From assembly GCA_015680905.1 (NCBI GenBank), contig CM027384.1:70129001-70193000 (forward strand): a DNA stretch of 64,000 bases, written 5' to 3'. The stretch is from Coptis chinensis. Its lineage: Eukaryota; Streptophyta; Magnoliopsida; Ranunculales; Ranunculaceae. Shown piece after piece: positions 48,028 through 61,100 of the stretch. The translations under genes and the position numbers were made by a program. Every line of letters begins with the position of its first letter. The stretch's first letter is position 1. The notes under the pieces were generated by a model. It saw nothing but the letters and a program-made list of their open reading frames with translations. It did no database searches and was not told the DNA's origin.

Positions 48028-50470
48028 ATAACTTCCACATAATTTTACTAATGCCCAAAAACACGGAAATAAATGCCAGGGAAATAGATCAAGTCCATAA
48101 CGTTTTACTGACAGGGAAAGAATGTGAACTTAGGATGGATGACTTCCGTGGGAAACTACGTCATTAATAATTGATACAAACAAGTTATCAAATATATAAA
48201 TTATGTAAACAGGCAGCTACGAATATCATCATATTTGGTTGTTAAGGTCTGACTAAAACCTCTAACAACCCAAGAATTGTTCTCCAACCCTAAGTATTAA
48301 AGACTGGCTTGGGTAGATGGTAATACCAACAACAGGTTCTGGTGAATGCATGTCACTGCAATGACCAGTACAAGACACACCAAAGTTGATGATAAACCAC
48401 GCATGCCTAAAAAATTAAACTATTGAGCTTCTTCAGCAAGCAACATACTACTATCAACTAAACAGAGGAACTTGCTGGATCATGCATCCAAAAGTAGGTC
48501 TATCATGAGGAGTTGAGGAGAAGTTCTTACATCCTTTTAAGGTCATCGAGCAAAAGATCAACATCATCCACTTAACTAAGAACGTTTACCTGACTCACGA
48601 AATGCAAAATCTCAATGAAAGATGTTATGTTCTAGAACTAAATGACCCGAAAAGACCCAATAGAAAAAATGAACAAACATCACAAGGAACTAACATATGT
48701 GCTAAGTACATAAAAGCAGCTTCATGTCACTAGGGTAAAACGTATACAACAACAGAGAGCCACCAACAAAGGTGACAAACAACCATTAGGCATTCCTCAA
48801 GCTAAGTTCATAGAATGAAGCTGAATCTCAGCAAGCGGGGCAAACCTGAAGTTTGGAAAGGATCAGATACAACACCGGAAAAATGAAGTTTTTGATAATG
48901 TTTGGTAAAACTGATCCACTGATAAGCCAAAATGAAAAACCCAACTAGGTTATTATGGCATGAGCAGAAGTTGTGAAATGCTGTGGAAAGGACGCATACG
49001 TCTTTGAAAGCCATCATACAAGTAATTTAACGTGTATAAAAGTGCCACCAGACACACAGAGGATTTGTGAAAAAAAAAACACTAAAAACTAGAAAAAAAA
49101 TAAGAAATTAGACAACACGCTGTGGTAATTAACTGGACAGGGAACACACTAATGAAAATAGGTCAGAGATAAGTGTTCAACTGTTCATAACACTAGAAGG
49201 GAAATGCAAAATATAACTTGGAATGTGGAGCTTATGCAGCAAAAGCTGGATGCCAGTATGCTACTACCTGGACTCGACAATGCATAAAATTTGTACTAGA
49301 GGTTTGTGAGAATTATGATCAACCACATAATTAGAAAGACAGTAGGCGAAACAGTCTAAGAAGATTTGTTCAAACAAATTCAGAGCTGGAAACATACCAA
49401 TTAGGAACTGTTTAAAATTTGTGACATCACTTCAACGTTTGATTGGAAATTTCTTGATAAGATAGTATATGATAACAAATTATGAATCTACAACTTATTA
49501 AGAGTAGTGGGTTCAATGGATCATTCACAAACTATGAATCTCATACATTTGGCCCCTTCCAGCTTGCTAGATGCCAAATCTTGTCATTTAAAACTATGCA
49601 GTTGAGGTATACTCGCCTTTCCTTCATCATAGACGGAGACTCACATTAACTGACCAGATACAACACACTAACTCAGAGAGAATGCCAACCATTGGAACCT
49701 ATGTACTTTAACTTACTCTATCATCCAATTGAAGAAGACACGAAGTTACCAATCTAACCACTGACCACAGTTCCTTATTTCACCCTAGTTCCTATAAAGA
49801 ATTTTCTGGATGTTGATTCCCAAATACATGCTACAGGAAGATGCATTACACTTAATGGTCGAAATCATTGGATGCATCATCCATCCTAATGAAGTTTAAG
49901 TCAAATATCCAAAACCTGTGGCAGGTGTTTTCAAAATATATAGTTAGGACCGGCAAAGCAAAAAATAGGACCAGACAGTCCAGACATACCATAGTTCAAC
50001 CTCAACAACCGTCTTTAAGCAAATTCCTTCCAAAAGCAGAAGTAAGAATATAAATTCACTGAGCTACTAAGTAAACCTCCGTACATCACCAAACCATCAA
50101 CTTCCAATGCATAGGTGTTACAACAATTCTCACTCAAGCATTCTTGCAAAACTATGAAAAACTTCCGATTCTGTTGGCCAAATATGACTAGACGTCTAGA
50201 CAGGTGCCCATTTCTACCCATAGGTCAAGGAAAATCTAATATCCGTCGATTAAATATCTAGTCAAATCAAGTACCACGACCCTAGAAACACAGAAGTTAA
50301 GAATCCATAGTTCACTCCACTATAACATATTAAGTACCTCAGAATTATATCTATAACACAAACACTGGAAAAAACTTGTGAACAAACAAATGTACATCAA
50401 AACAAGTGTTGGGGTTTTACATACACCTCAAGTACATATACACAAAGCAATAAAACAAGATTTCACATCA
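48028..50470. other. Intergenic or untranslated region, no gene seen
   Basis: 2.4 kb of unique-looking sequence downstream of the gene at 50478-50900. No ORF with recognisable content is seen on either strand. It could include 3' UTR introns of a neighbour, which cannot be shown here. Confidence 0.5.
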
Positions 50471-50477
50471 ATATAAT

Positions 50478-50900
50478 TCAAAGAAGGGTAATGAGAATAA
50501 AAAGAAGTAATGCAGCAATAAAAGAGTACTTAAGAGCTGCTAAAACAATAGCAAGAGCAATGAAAAAGAGTTGCCAAAGAACTTGTACACTTGCCCATGT
50601 AAGTACCCCAGTTAATCCAACAGCTACAATGTTCTCGGGATCAGGATTCAGAAAATCTCTCCAGCTGAAATTAATTGTGACCCGTTCATCCTTTTTCATA
50701 TCCTCTTCTTTATTGTTTATCTCCTTTTCATCTTTGTTTATTCCGTTATTACCCTCTGCGAAAACGACAAATCTTCTTGGGGTTTTGAGGTTTTGAGATT
50801 GGGTTTTGGGGAAGATGGTAGGGGTGAAATGGGAATTATGGAAAAGTTTGGGGAGGGGTTTGGAAATGGAGGGAATTGAGGAAAGAAATGCTCCTGCCAT
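50478..50900 (-). CDS. Small plastid-targeted two-helix membrane protein, unknown function
   Basis: 140 residues, single exon. The N-terminus (1 to about 48) is rich in Ser, Pro, Lys and Arg and low in acid, with MAGAFLSSIPSIS at the start, which reads as a chloroplast transit peptide. Residues 50-75 are a charged Lys/Glu/Asn linker. WRDFLNPDPENIVAVG precedes two hydrophobic segments (about 89-118 and 121-140), and the protein ends LLLFILITLL. The soluble part of the mature protein is short. The conserved-looking WRDFLNPDPENIVAVGLTG block and the C-terminal helices fit a small thylakoid or envelope protein, but I do not recognise a named family. The PPR gene lies 1.7 kb away on the same strand. 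Confidence 0.8.
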   Translation of the reverse strand: MAGAFLSSIPSISKPLPKLFHNSHFTPTIFPKTQSQNLKTPRRFVVFAEGNNGINKDEKEINNKEEDMKKDERVTINFSWRDFLNPDPENIVAVGLTGVLTWASVQVLWQLFFIALAIVLAALKYSFIAALLLFILITLL

Positions 50901-50963
50901 TTTTTTTCTTTTGGCATTATGGAGTTGAGAAAAAGGATTAGCAGATAATCACTTTCGTCCATG

Positions 50964-52595
50964 AATTGGACTTGGGCTGGACTCTTTTTGGGCCCAGATA
51001 AGAAAAATGGGCTGAACTCTAAATCACTTAAAGAGGAGGGAAAGATTCTAATAAAATCAAGAAAATACTGTATATTTTGTGAAAATTTTCACTCAAAAAA
51101 AATTTGTCTTTTAAGCAGTACATCCTCAATCCTTGGTTTAAGCAGTACATTGAGTGTATTTGTCCTCGTACTCAATAATTTGACAAGTCATAAATCAAGT
51201 TGCAAAAGAATTCGCCGATCTGATTATTCCTTGGGTATTCCGATAGAGACATCAACAATATTGTGTTCTGGTCATTCTAACCAAGTTGTAAAAGTAAGAG
51301 GGTTCATAAACTGTCTGATCTCATTCGCTTCATTATTTACGCTTTGAACTTTGAGTAATTTAGACGTGATGCACATTAAATCACTATTTGAGAGCATAGA
51401 AGCTCAAATAAGTCGAACCTAAAATTCAAGCTACTGGACGAAATTTTGTTGAATTAAAGCACTCAATTAGTAACATCGACAAAATGTAAACAGAAAAAAC
51501 AGAAAATTCCACAAATTAAAGCACAAATCTTTTATAAATCTAAGAGCAGTGAAGCATACATAATATCAGAGCATCAATACAAAAAAAGTCACCAAATTGA
51601 AGAATCTAGAATAAACACTTTCGTTCGACCAGATATCAGCCACTTGAATGAGCTACCAAAACATGAGAAAATACATATTCTAACATTACAACCTTCCATT
51701 GTCTTCAAATCAACCGAGAGAGGATATAACATTATGAATTTTCTTTCAACAGCAATAAATTATATCATTATAAACAGAAGATGTGGCTCAAATTATCTTC
51801 ATGCTATGCTTACCAAGCAAATTCTGGATCCGCAAGAATAATCTTGACATAGTTCTCTCACCAGAAGCATCCATCCGTTCACAGACAAAAAATCCTGTTC
51901 TTTAGATGTAACAAAAAATCGTAACAGTGACATCAAGTGGGAGCGAATAAAGTTCAACTGCAATGCCAGAAACAAAACTGAGACGTGAAACAAGTTATCC
52001 AAAAGCATTCACCATAATTTAAGGGTACATGAAAAACAGTGTTACCAATGATAAAGAACCGGAAAAATGGCATGTTGAAGAGAGTAAATTGTATATTAAT
52101 AGCAACATAGAAAAAAAATCCAAAATGCGTGCACACACATACACACATAAAAAATAATAAATAAATAAATAAAGCCAAAAGCCAGAAGTCAGAAGACGAA
52201 GAAGTTTGGTTTTATGATGTTGAGTACGGTAGCATGATCTTGTGTGACAATGCCCTTCATCACATATATCAATTATCAACGTCCACAAGAAAACGGTAAA
52301 ACAATAAGAGGAGGAAGGGTTATGGATTTACCCGGTGTGAGATATCACATTGTTTGAGGAACCCTGGACAGTAACAGGGAGTAAGAACAGATTTGTACAA
52401 CATGTAGGTCACGATGAGATGAAAACACTGAAAAACATGTACTCCAAGCTTCATAGCAATTATCTGTTTTCTTTCAAGACGTCAATCTCCACAAGTACCA
52501 GCGGTGATCATTCAGCATAGCAAAAAAAATTCCACTTGGCAGTTACATAGAAGAAATGCTGCTATGCAAGCCCACAAAACTGTTCATTGTGAAAA
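50964..52595. other. Intergenic between two minus-strand genes
   Basis: Likely holds the promoter of the 50478-50900 gene (close to 50950) and the 3' UTR of the PPR gene (towards 52300-52595). No additional gene supported. Confidence 0.5.
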
Positions 52596-55388
52596 TCACC
52601 AATAATCCCCACAAGAACATGAACCATCTTGAAAATGGTGGAATCTGTTTCCATCTCTGATGACAATTTCTCTTTGGGTAACTTTGGACAGGAACTTTGT
52701 AAAAGAATGACAGTCCCCACAAATACGGAGGTTCTTCATTATCTGGATTGAAGTCCCATGAGGGGTGTTTAGTAGACCATAACCAATTGCGAGCTTTTCA
52801 CTGTGATAGAGGAGGGCATTCTCTTTTTGCTCCTCCTCCACATCATGAAGAACGAAGTTTGTGTCGGGAACATAGCCTACTTCTCTGAGACGCCCATAGA
52901 ACTCCTTCAGGGTTGCGTAGACCTCTTCTATATGATCTTGGCTTTTATCCCCATTGACAAATGAGAGCAACTTGTTCTTGATCTGGATCCAACTGATTCC
53001 TGGTTCCTTGGCCACTCCCCGATCTCTCATCAACTTCCTGACTTCTTCCACTTCCTCCCACATGCCTAGGGAGGCGTAGATATTCGACAACAATACATAA
53101 TTACCAGTTTTCTGAGGCTCCAACTGGAAAAGCCTTTCAGCAACTTTTCGCCCGAGCTCCACGTTTTGATGGATCCTACAACCACCAAGAAGTGCTGCCC
53201 AGACCACTGAATCTGGTTCAATGGGCATGTTTTCAATTAATTCCTCAGCTTCATGGAGATGCCCAGCACGGCCCAGAAGGTCCACCATACAAGCATAATG
53301 ACCCTCCAATGGCACGACTCCGTAATCTTTCATGGAATTGAAATAACTACATCCTTCGTTAACTAACCCAGCATGGCTACAAGCACATAAGATGCCCAAG
53401 AAACTGATCTGATTAGGCAGGACCCCATCAGCTTTCATTTTTTCAAAAATATCTACAGCTTCTTTTCCGAACCCATTTTGAGCACAACCGATCAGTATCG
53501 CGTTCCATGTCACTATGTCAAACTCATACATCTCGTCAAACACCCAGAACCCGTCCTTGCAGCCGCATTTATAGTACATAGTTACGAGTGAGTTACCCAC
53601 AAAGACATCAGCGTCGAGCCCAAGCTTGAAAATCAGACTATGTATCTGTCTGCCAAGCTTTCTCGCACCCAAGCTTCCACATGTAACGAGAAGGCCAGTC
53701 ACAGTTGACGAATTTGGTTTTACACCTGAGGCCATCATGTCAAAAAACAGTTCAAAGGCTAGATGTCCTTGTCCAGTTTGTGCGTATGCAGATATCATGG
53801 CAGTCCAAGAAACAACGTCACGTCTGGGCATCTTTTCAAAAATGCTACGAGCATCATCAAGCATGTTATTCTGGGAGAGCCCCGAAATCAAAGAATTCCA
53901 CGATACAGTGTCCCTCACTCTCATTGTATTGAAAACCTGAGAAACATTTTCCAAATTCCTACACTTGGCATACATGGAAATCAATCCATTACCCACATAT
54001 GAGTTGCACTGACATCCAGCTTTAATAGTGAGGGAGTGTAGCTGTCTACCCATCTCAAGAGCACCAATGTTGGCACAAGCAAAGAGAGCACTGGTAAACA
54101 TAGAGTCGCTTGGCACCATTCCTGATTTATGAAGCTCAGATAGCATCTTCAAAGCCTCTTCGCTCTGTCCACTTTGTGCAAAAGCTGAAATTAAGGCGGC
54201 CCAAGAAGCTGAATTTCTTTCAGGCATCCGAGAAAACATATCAGTTGCTTCATCAAACATCCCATTCTTGGCATACCCAGCAACCATCGCATTCCATGTG
54301 ATCACATTTGGATTCGGTATCTCTTCAAACAATCGCCTTGCTTCATGAATTCCTCCATTTTGAGCATATCCAGTAAGCATTGCAGTTCGAGAAACAAGAC
54401 TGGGATCTGGAATCATCTCATAGACAGCAATAGCATCTTCCAATCTGTTACTCCATGAGAAAGCAGAAATCATTGTACTCCATGAAAATTCATTCCTTAC
54501 TGGCATGTTTTCAAAAAACTTACACGCTAAATTCAATCTCCCAGTTCTACTGTAAGCATTCAAAATAGCAGTTCCAACAACCACATTCTCTTCATAACTC
54601 GTCTTTATCGACAAAGCCCTCAACGTCCCAATCAAAAAGGGGTCATTCAAACCCGTTATTGCAGAAAGGGTAACAACAAATATCGACTGATCCGGCAACA
54701 ACCCATTATAGTGCATTCTCAAAAAAAGCTTCCACCCTCTGTCATACTCATCAGTATGAACATACCCAGATATCATAACCATCCAAGAAACCAAATCCCT
54801 CTCTCGCATTTGCTCAAAAAGCCAACACGCCTCATCCATCTGACCACAATGGCTATACCCAGTTAACATAGTATTCCAAGAAGCAACATTCCTCTCAGGC
54901 ATTTCACTAAACAAACATTTAGCCTTGACGAAATCACGATTATGAACATACCCACTAATCATAGCATTCCAAGAAACAACATTCCGTTCCGGCATCATAT
55001 CAAACAACTCTCTAGCTTCTTCTATCCTTCCACTTTTCGCGTACCCGCTAACAACAGCAGTCCAAGTCCTTACATTCTTCCCAGAAAACGAATCAAACAA
55101 TGCTCTAGCTTCATCTATAAGTCCGTTTTGAGAATACCCATTTATCATAGAGTTCCAAGTAAAAGAGTCCCGATGAAGCATTTCGTCGAAAAGGTTTCGA
55201 GCTTCGTCTACTTTTCCCATTCTTCCTAGCTCTTGTATTCTTGCATTGGAAGTAAATAGTTGGTTGGATTGGTCTTTTTGGGGAAGTGGAATTGGTGTAG
55301 TGTAGAATGAGCGCAAGTGTTGGAGAAGATAATATGGTGTTGGACATGTTGACAAGGTTCTTGTGTATTTTGATACAACCATTAACAT
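52596..55388 (-). CDS. DYW-type pentatricopeptide repeat protein, organellar RNA editing factor
   Basis: 930 residues, intronless and intact. Residues 1-45 form a probable organelle-targeting peptide. From about residue 48 there is a long tandem of PPR motifs of the PLS class, with repeated signatures such as VVSWNAMISGYV, DTVSWNSLISGLSQN and NVITWNAMVAGYAKNG. E/E+ motifs follow, around WAALLGGCRIHQNVELG and GNYVLLSNIYASLGMWEEVE. The C-terminal DYW domain has the deaminase-like HSE (from His862), CGDCH (890-894) and terminal CSCGDYW. All zinc-ligand residues are present, so it can be a catalytic C-to-U editing protein. Several early motifs are about 31 residues long, as in At4g02750-type proteins. 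The organelle and target site cannot be told from sequence alone. Confidence 0.97.
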   Translation of the reverse strand: MLMVVSKYTRTLSTCPTPYYLLQHLRSFYTTPIPLPQKDQSNQLFTSNARIQELGRMGKVDEARNLFDEMLHRDSFTWNSMINGYSQNGLIDEARALFDSFSGKNVRTWTAVVSGYAKSGRIEEARELFDMMPERNVVSWNAMISGYVHNRDFVKAKCLFSEMPERNVASWNTMLTGYSHCGQMDEACWLFEQMRERDLVSWMVMISGYVHTDEYDRGWKLFLRMHYNGLLPDQSIFVVTLSAITGLNDPFLIGTLRALSIKTSYEENVVVGTAILNAYSRTGRLNLACKFFENMPVRNEFSWSTMISAFSWSNRLEDAIAVYEMIPDPSLVSRTAMLTGYAQNGGIHEARRLFEEIPNPNVITWNAMVAGYAKNGMFDEATDMFSRMPERNSASWAALISAFAQSGQSEEALKMLSELHKSGMVPSDSMFTSALFACANIGALEMGRQLHSLTIKAGCQCNSYVGNGLISMYAKCRNLENVSQVFNTMRVRDTVSWNSLISGLSQNNMLDDARSIFEKMPRRDVVSWTAMISAYAQTGQGHLAFELFFDMMASGVKPNSSTVTGLLVTCGSLGARKLGRQIHSLIFKLGLDADVFVGNSLVTMYYKCGCKDGFWVFDEMYEFDIVTWNAILIGCAQNGFGKEAVDIFEKMKADGVLPNQISFLGILCACSHAGLVNEGCSYFNSMKDYGVVPLEGHYACMVDLLGRAGHLHEAEELIENMPIEPDSVVWAALLGGCRIHQNVELGRKVAERLFQLEPQKTGNYVLLSNIYASLGMWEEVEEVRKLMRDRGVAKEPGISWIQIKNKLLSFVNGDKSQDHIEEVYATLKEFYGRLREVGYVPDTNFVLHDVEEEQKENALLYHSEKLAIGYGLLNTPHGTSIQIMKNLRICGDCHSFTKFLSKVTQREIVIRDGNRFHHFQDGSCSCGDYW

Positions 55389-57362
55389 GTGTCTATCTAG
55401 TTATCTGTGGTGGAGAGACCATTTGTGTTGTGAGTTGACTTTGAAAGAATTGAAGTGAAGAGAATTTGAAAAAAATACTGGAAGCGGGAGAGGGCTGTTG
55501 AAAAGACCGTGGTGGCTTCTTTTGAATAATACGATTTCTTTATTTTTATTGGGCGGCCTCCAGCCCAAGCCCACCACCAAGCTCAAAAAAGAAACAAGTC
55601 GAACCAGTTACCTTCATCGTCTCCAGCAGTCTCCATTTCTGTTTGCCTTGAGAACTTGTGAACTTGACTTTGAACTACGAAATTTAACGAGGGAAATCCA
55701 TGCAACAAATGCATCTATCTCAATTGAAAGGTAACAAGCACACATCCACCGTTATCAGTTGTTCATTTCATGAAGACGCCGGATAATACCGATAAAAACT
55801 CGCGAGCAACTAACTTCAGTGCATTCAAATTATACGGATAATACGTTGCTCTAGCTCTTTGTACAGCAATGCTAATGTCATCATTGAGCAGATCATTTTT
55901 TTCTTCGGACAAACTTTTGTTTTGTTGAATGAGAATCTGTAGTCTTGAGAACAAAAACCAAAATGTACAACTTGTTATATAACTTCATTGCTTGCACAAT
56001 TTCGAGAGTCTCCAAACCACCTATCCCATGTCCTACTCGAGACTGCCAAACGATCCAACCATATCCTCTAACTAAAAACTCGATAGCTTTGTCTCAAATG
56101 ACACGCGCAAACCGATTGAGTGTACACTAAAACAATATGACGAGACCATTTGAGTGTGCACTCAATCGATATGGCGAGACCGTTTGAATATACACTCAAA
56201 TGACCCTATGTTTTCAACCACCGTTTGACCGGTTGGACTTGTTGTTGGGATTAGGCCCAACATAAAACATTTCATTTTTTTAGAAAAATGGCAAATTTAT
56301 AATATTTCTAATTTTTTGGGAGTTGCCCAATGCAATTTCATGAGTGCCCAATCAAATTGTCTTTTTGTCCGCAGATTATTCTTCTCTTCTCCAACAAACT
56401 TTCAACAATGTGGACTAACTTTATATATTGCCATTTTATCAATAATTAGTTGATGTTTGCCCTTTTGTCTATCTTCTCCTATATAAATCAATAACTTTTC
56501 ATGTGTAGTTCAGTAATCTTAAATCCGAATGTGGTTGTCAACATGAAGTTTAAATGTGTTTTGCTGCCCCAATTTATAAAGTTAATAATGCTTAAATTGG
56601 AACGGGTAGTATCCGTAAAAACTGGTTTAGAATTTTTTTTTTGTCCATACCACCTATATTAAAGTGAATACTTGGGGTCAATTCTTTTCTTGTATGTACT
56701 ATTAAGTACATTATAAAAATAGATTCTAATCATTCTAGTGAGCTATGGAACATGATTGAGACTGTAGAGGAAGTGTCGAAAATATGAGAATTTAATTTTG
56801 GAACAAGAAATGAGAATTTAATTTTGGAACAAGAAATAATACGAATGAAGAACTCCTAATCTCTTATGCCATTAAATTTGTATTTGCTTCAAGTTGTATC
56901 ATTCCTCACAAAGTTTATGTGTAGAAATGATTGGTGAGCATGATCAAATTATTGCACAGTTTTGGGTTACTTTAATGATGCACCTATTGAGTGGTTCAGA
57001 CATGTTGTAGAAGCAGCATTTGGAGTTGATTTTGTGGGTAATAGTTTGTTTTTTTTTAACACAGCATTGGAGTTGATTTTGTGAATAACAGTTTATTTTT
57101 TCAATGATTATAAGTATCAATGTTGCAATATTGTGATAAATGAGAAGAGCTTTTGGAATTTGGAGATTCGAAATAAATATTTTTTATTGTGATGAAAATA
57201 AATATTTTTTTATTGTGATGAAGATGCCTACGCATTCGATTGTGAAAACTAATTGTATTTAAATGTAAAGAATGTTGGATCTGTAAGTCTGTAATAGACT
57301 ATAATAGTTCTGGTTATATTTACTTGAAAATCTCTACAAATTGATGTACGAAAATGCTAAGA
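55389..57362. other. Intergenic, no gene supported
   Basis: It includes the PPR promoter side. The word GAGAATTTAATTTTGGAACA is directly repeated near 56784 and 56811. A 63-codon minus ORF at 55763-55954 shows no domain and is not called. Confidence 0.5.
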
Positions 57363-57474
57363 GGACAACACTGTCACCTAAATGGCTAACAGCCCAATTA
57401 ACAGTTGCCAAGTTGCTTTGATGAAACTTGGAACTTCCATGTTGGGTTTATGAAAAAAATGGAAGCAAAACTTG

Positions 57475-57511
<37 letters not shown>

Positions 57512-57962
57512 AAAGGGAAAAAATCAAGGACTAACTTATGGGTTTTACGTTCTCCTTCTCTTTGTTTATGTGTAAAGAAATCGGGATATAGTAGAAAATA
57601 ACAGATTAAAAACTGTTTGACGATTAAAATTTGAAAATAAAATAATAATCATTTTATTTTGAAGCAATTGAAAGAAAAAAACAATAAAAAAAACATCTCC
57701 AAGGCCATCAAAATCTAAAAATCTATAACCCATCCAAATATCCAAAACCAGTGAAATTAAAATGGCCAATCCTGGGTTATATTGTTTTTTATATGAAAAA
57801 TAAAAAAACACCTGCTACAAAAGAGAGGGTAGATTGGGAGGACAAAATCACGTGTGAGAATGCATGAAAGCATTAAAAAAATCATCATCTTTCGGTTATT
57901 TTTCTGCTTCATGTTTTCTAAGTGGCCATAGACGATTGGGCTGTTAGCCAGGTAAAAGACAG
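57363..57962. mobile_element. Inverted-repeat element (MITE-like, tentative)
   Basis: TGGCTAACAGCCCAATT (57383-57399) and its complement GATTGGGCTGTTAGCCA (57934-57950) face each other. Outside them ACTGTCACCT and AGGTAAAAGACAG are loosely complementary. No TSD is found, so it may be a chance inverted pair or part of a larger decayed element. The span includes the A34 tract. Confidence 0.4.
57475..57508. repeat. Poly(A) tract, 34 bp
   Basis: Uninterrupted A run. It could be the tail of an unrecognised retroposon in the + orientation. Confidence 0.95.
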
Positions 57963-58113
57963 CAGCTGTCCCCGTAGCATCACATGAAAATCACAAAATT
58001 GTTGGGCACGGGACTCCTAAAACAACAGTTATCACGATATATATCACGATTCACGATTTACCCGTTATCCTAACGTACTTCTCAGCCTCTGAGAGAAAAA
58101 AACCAAAAAAAAA

Positions 58114-61100
58114 ATGCTCGCTCTCACTTCAAATAATTTTTTAATCCCAAAATTCCCACGTAAAAAACCGAATTATATTTCAAATAAATCTTCTTCTCCA
58201 AGTTTGCAAGAGAATAATTTCCCGCCAATAAAAGTAGGAAAAAGAGTAGTGTTAGTAAGACATGGGCAGAGTACATGGAATGAGCAAGGTAGAATTCAAG
58301 GAAGTTCTAATTTCTCTATTCTTACTCAGAAAGGTGAAACTCAAGCTGATATTTCAAGACAAATGCTTCTAAACGATACTTTCGATGTCTGTTTTGCCAG
58401 GTCATTGTTTTAAATGTTTAAACTATTGAATTTTATCGTCTTTTTTTATGTGTGATTACTAATGGAAAGATTGTGTTACTTGTTTCAGTCCATTGGCTAG
58501 ATCAAGAAGAACAGCTGAGGTTATATGGGATACAAGGAAACAAGAGATTATAACTGATTTTGATTTACGGGAAATTGACCTTTACTCGTTTCAAGTTAGT
58601 TGAGTTTATTTTGTTCATTATTGTTCATAATTAATGAACAATATTTTGATATCTTGAATTACGTTTTTATGGTTTTATGTTGACTGTGTTTGATGGGATT
58701 TAGGGTCTTCTGAAACACCAAGGCAAAGAGAAATTTGGTGAGGCTTATATCAAATGGCAGAAAGATGCTCCCAACTTTAATATCGATGGGCATTATCCTG
58801 TTAGAGAGTTGTGGGATCGTGCTAGAAACTGCTGGACTAAGATTTTAGACCATGAAGGGGAATCTGTGCTTGTTGTTGCTCATAATGCTATTAATCAAGC
58901 TCTTGTTGCTACAGCGATTGGCATATTTTCTATCACTCCTTTTCTTTTGTTGGTTAAAATAATTGTTGAGTTCTTCAAGTCTTGAATATGTATTTAGAAA
59001 GTGTTTTCTATGTCAACTAGGATTGGGCACTGAGTATTTTAGGAATTTAATTCAGAGTAATTGCGGCGTGACTGTTTTGGAATTTTCCCCTCAAGCTGAA
59101 GAAGAATCTCCACATGTCTGCCTTAATCGTCTAAATCAGGTAAAACCCAAGTGCTCCAACCATTTCTGTTTTCAGTATAGCTGAGTTGAAATGTGTAGTC
59201 TCATCTTCATCGACAAATTTTGTCTTGCCCGTTTTTTCATTATGGGACATTGTTGGGAAAGTATGTAACTCTTGGCAGCTGCTAAGGTTTATTCTGTTTA
59301 ACTTACATGCATGAAATATTTAGCATTCACATTCTTGAAAACTTGCATGAAAGAAGCACTACAAAGATGGTTTAGGAAAGTCTTTAACATTCACCATTGT
59401 GCCTAACTTCATACTAATGGAACCTATTCTCTAAGCTAAACCATCCCTTACCAGTGTCCAGCACACTTAACCTTGTTTTATGTAAGCCCAAAGGCAGTGT
59501 ACAATCCATTAGCTGCAGTTTTTTTGTTCCTATTAACTTTTCATCTTTGACCTACGTTAGAAGCCTATATTATAGGTAGTGGCGGAGCCAGGAACTTGAG
59601 TGAGAGTGAGCCACCTAGACAACCAAAAAATACAATATTTTATTTTTAACTAATAATTCAAACCCGATCACAAAACAAGTATATTTCAATCGTCAAAAAT
59701 CATATAAAATGATATCAATAAATGTATTAGAAAAAAGAAAAAAGAAATCAATCTAAACAAGTGTTTGTTCATAGTTGTCATCGGCGGTCTTTTTTGTCAT
59801 CATTCTTCATCTTCTGGAAGCGTTACAAAATCTACTCGGTATCAATGCTATTAAAAACCTTTTTCAATCGTCAAAAATCATATAAAATGATATCAATAAA
59901 TGTATTAGGAAAAAAAAATCAATCTAAACAAGTGCTTGTTCATAGTTGTCATCAGTGGTCTTTTTTGTCATCATTCTTCATCTTCTGGAAGCATTACAAA
60001 ATCAACTCGGTATCAATGTTATTAAAAACCTTTTTCAATGCATGTTATTAAACAAGTCAAGTTCTCATGATTTTCACATTGAACCCGCTTTGACGTAGGT
60101 TCTTCAACACCACCATCCTCAGTTTCTCAGTAACTTCCCTTTGAAGAGGATCCTATTTCAGTGCAATATTATCTGTGTTAGAAGTTGCTTGAGCGGAAAA
60201 CGATTTTCCTTTTATCAAATGCTTAATTAAAATAAACCACCAATCAGTTAACTGAGTGGGGAAATCTAGAGTGATTAATGATAAATTGTTGTTGTACGTT
60301 GTTGGTGTCTCGTGTGTGTGCGTGCTTTTTTTTTTGGGGCAAAAAATATAACAAAGGAGATCGGGTAGAAAATTAAACTAAACCAAAAGAGAGTAGTTTT
60401 TTTTTTTTTTTTTTTTTTCCTCGAGTGATTGGGTGATAAGATTCAGGTACTAAATTTTAAAGTTGTTTGGTTGGTTCACCAAAGATCTAGTCTTTGAGAT
60501 GGATGCCCGATGAGTCTTTCAATGCAATACCACTCGTCATATACATAATTAGGAAAATTTGGATGGGAAATAAGGAACAAAGTGCAATAACTCTCTACGC
60601 AACACCTCAAGGTTTCAGTCTTTCTCAAAGAGTTGCACCATGTATGCCACACGTGGGACCGTTGAGCTAGTCCTTGTTCATGGTTGATGTCTTCATGGCT
60701 TCATGCGTTACATTCCTGATAAGTGATAACTACATTTTTTTTTTATAGAAAGTTGAGGGTACCCTGGCCCCCCATGACTCCACCACTGATTATAGGGACT
60801 TCCAAACTAGAGTTTAAGTTCGGAGATTTGGTTTGCCCACAAAGTAGATTGTTGCTTATTAATGCTCCAGAAAGAATTTCAAGTGGGAGATGTGACTAAA
60901 GTGGTTTATAGTGCTTCACTAGGTGCCTAGAGAAGTGGAGAGTAGCTGACTACTTGACCTTCTGCTTAAGTTCTACAAATTCATTCGCTGACCTCTTGAT
61001 TCATTAAACCTGATTCTATGTAATCAAAACTTTATTGTTCTTGTGGAAAGTGTTAGGAATATACAACTTAATTGTACTTACTCTTTACCAATTACCAAAC

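Noticed and set aside
53626-55229. Plus-strand ORFs opposite the PPR gene
   Set aside because: Shadow frames of a strongly supported DYW PPR gene.
55763-55954. 63-codon minus ORF
   Set aside because: No domain, no splice context, no similarity recognised.
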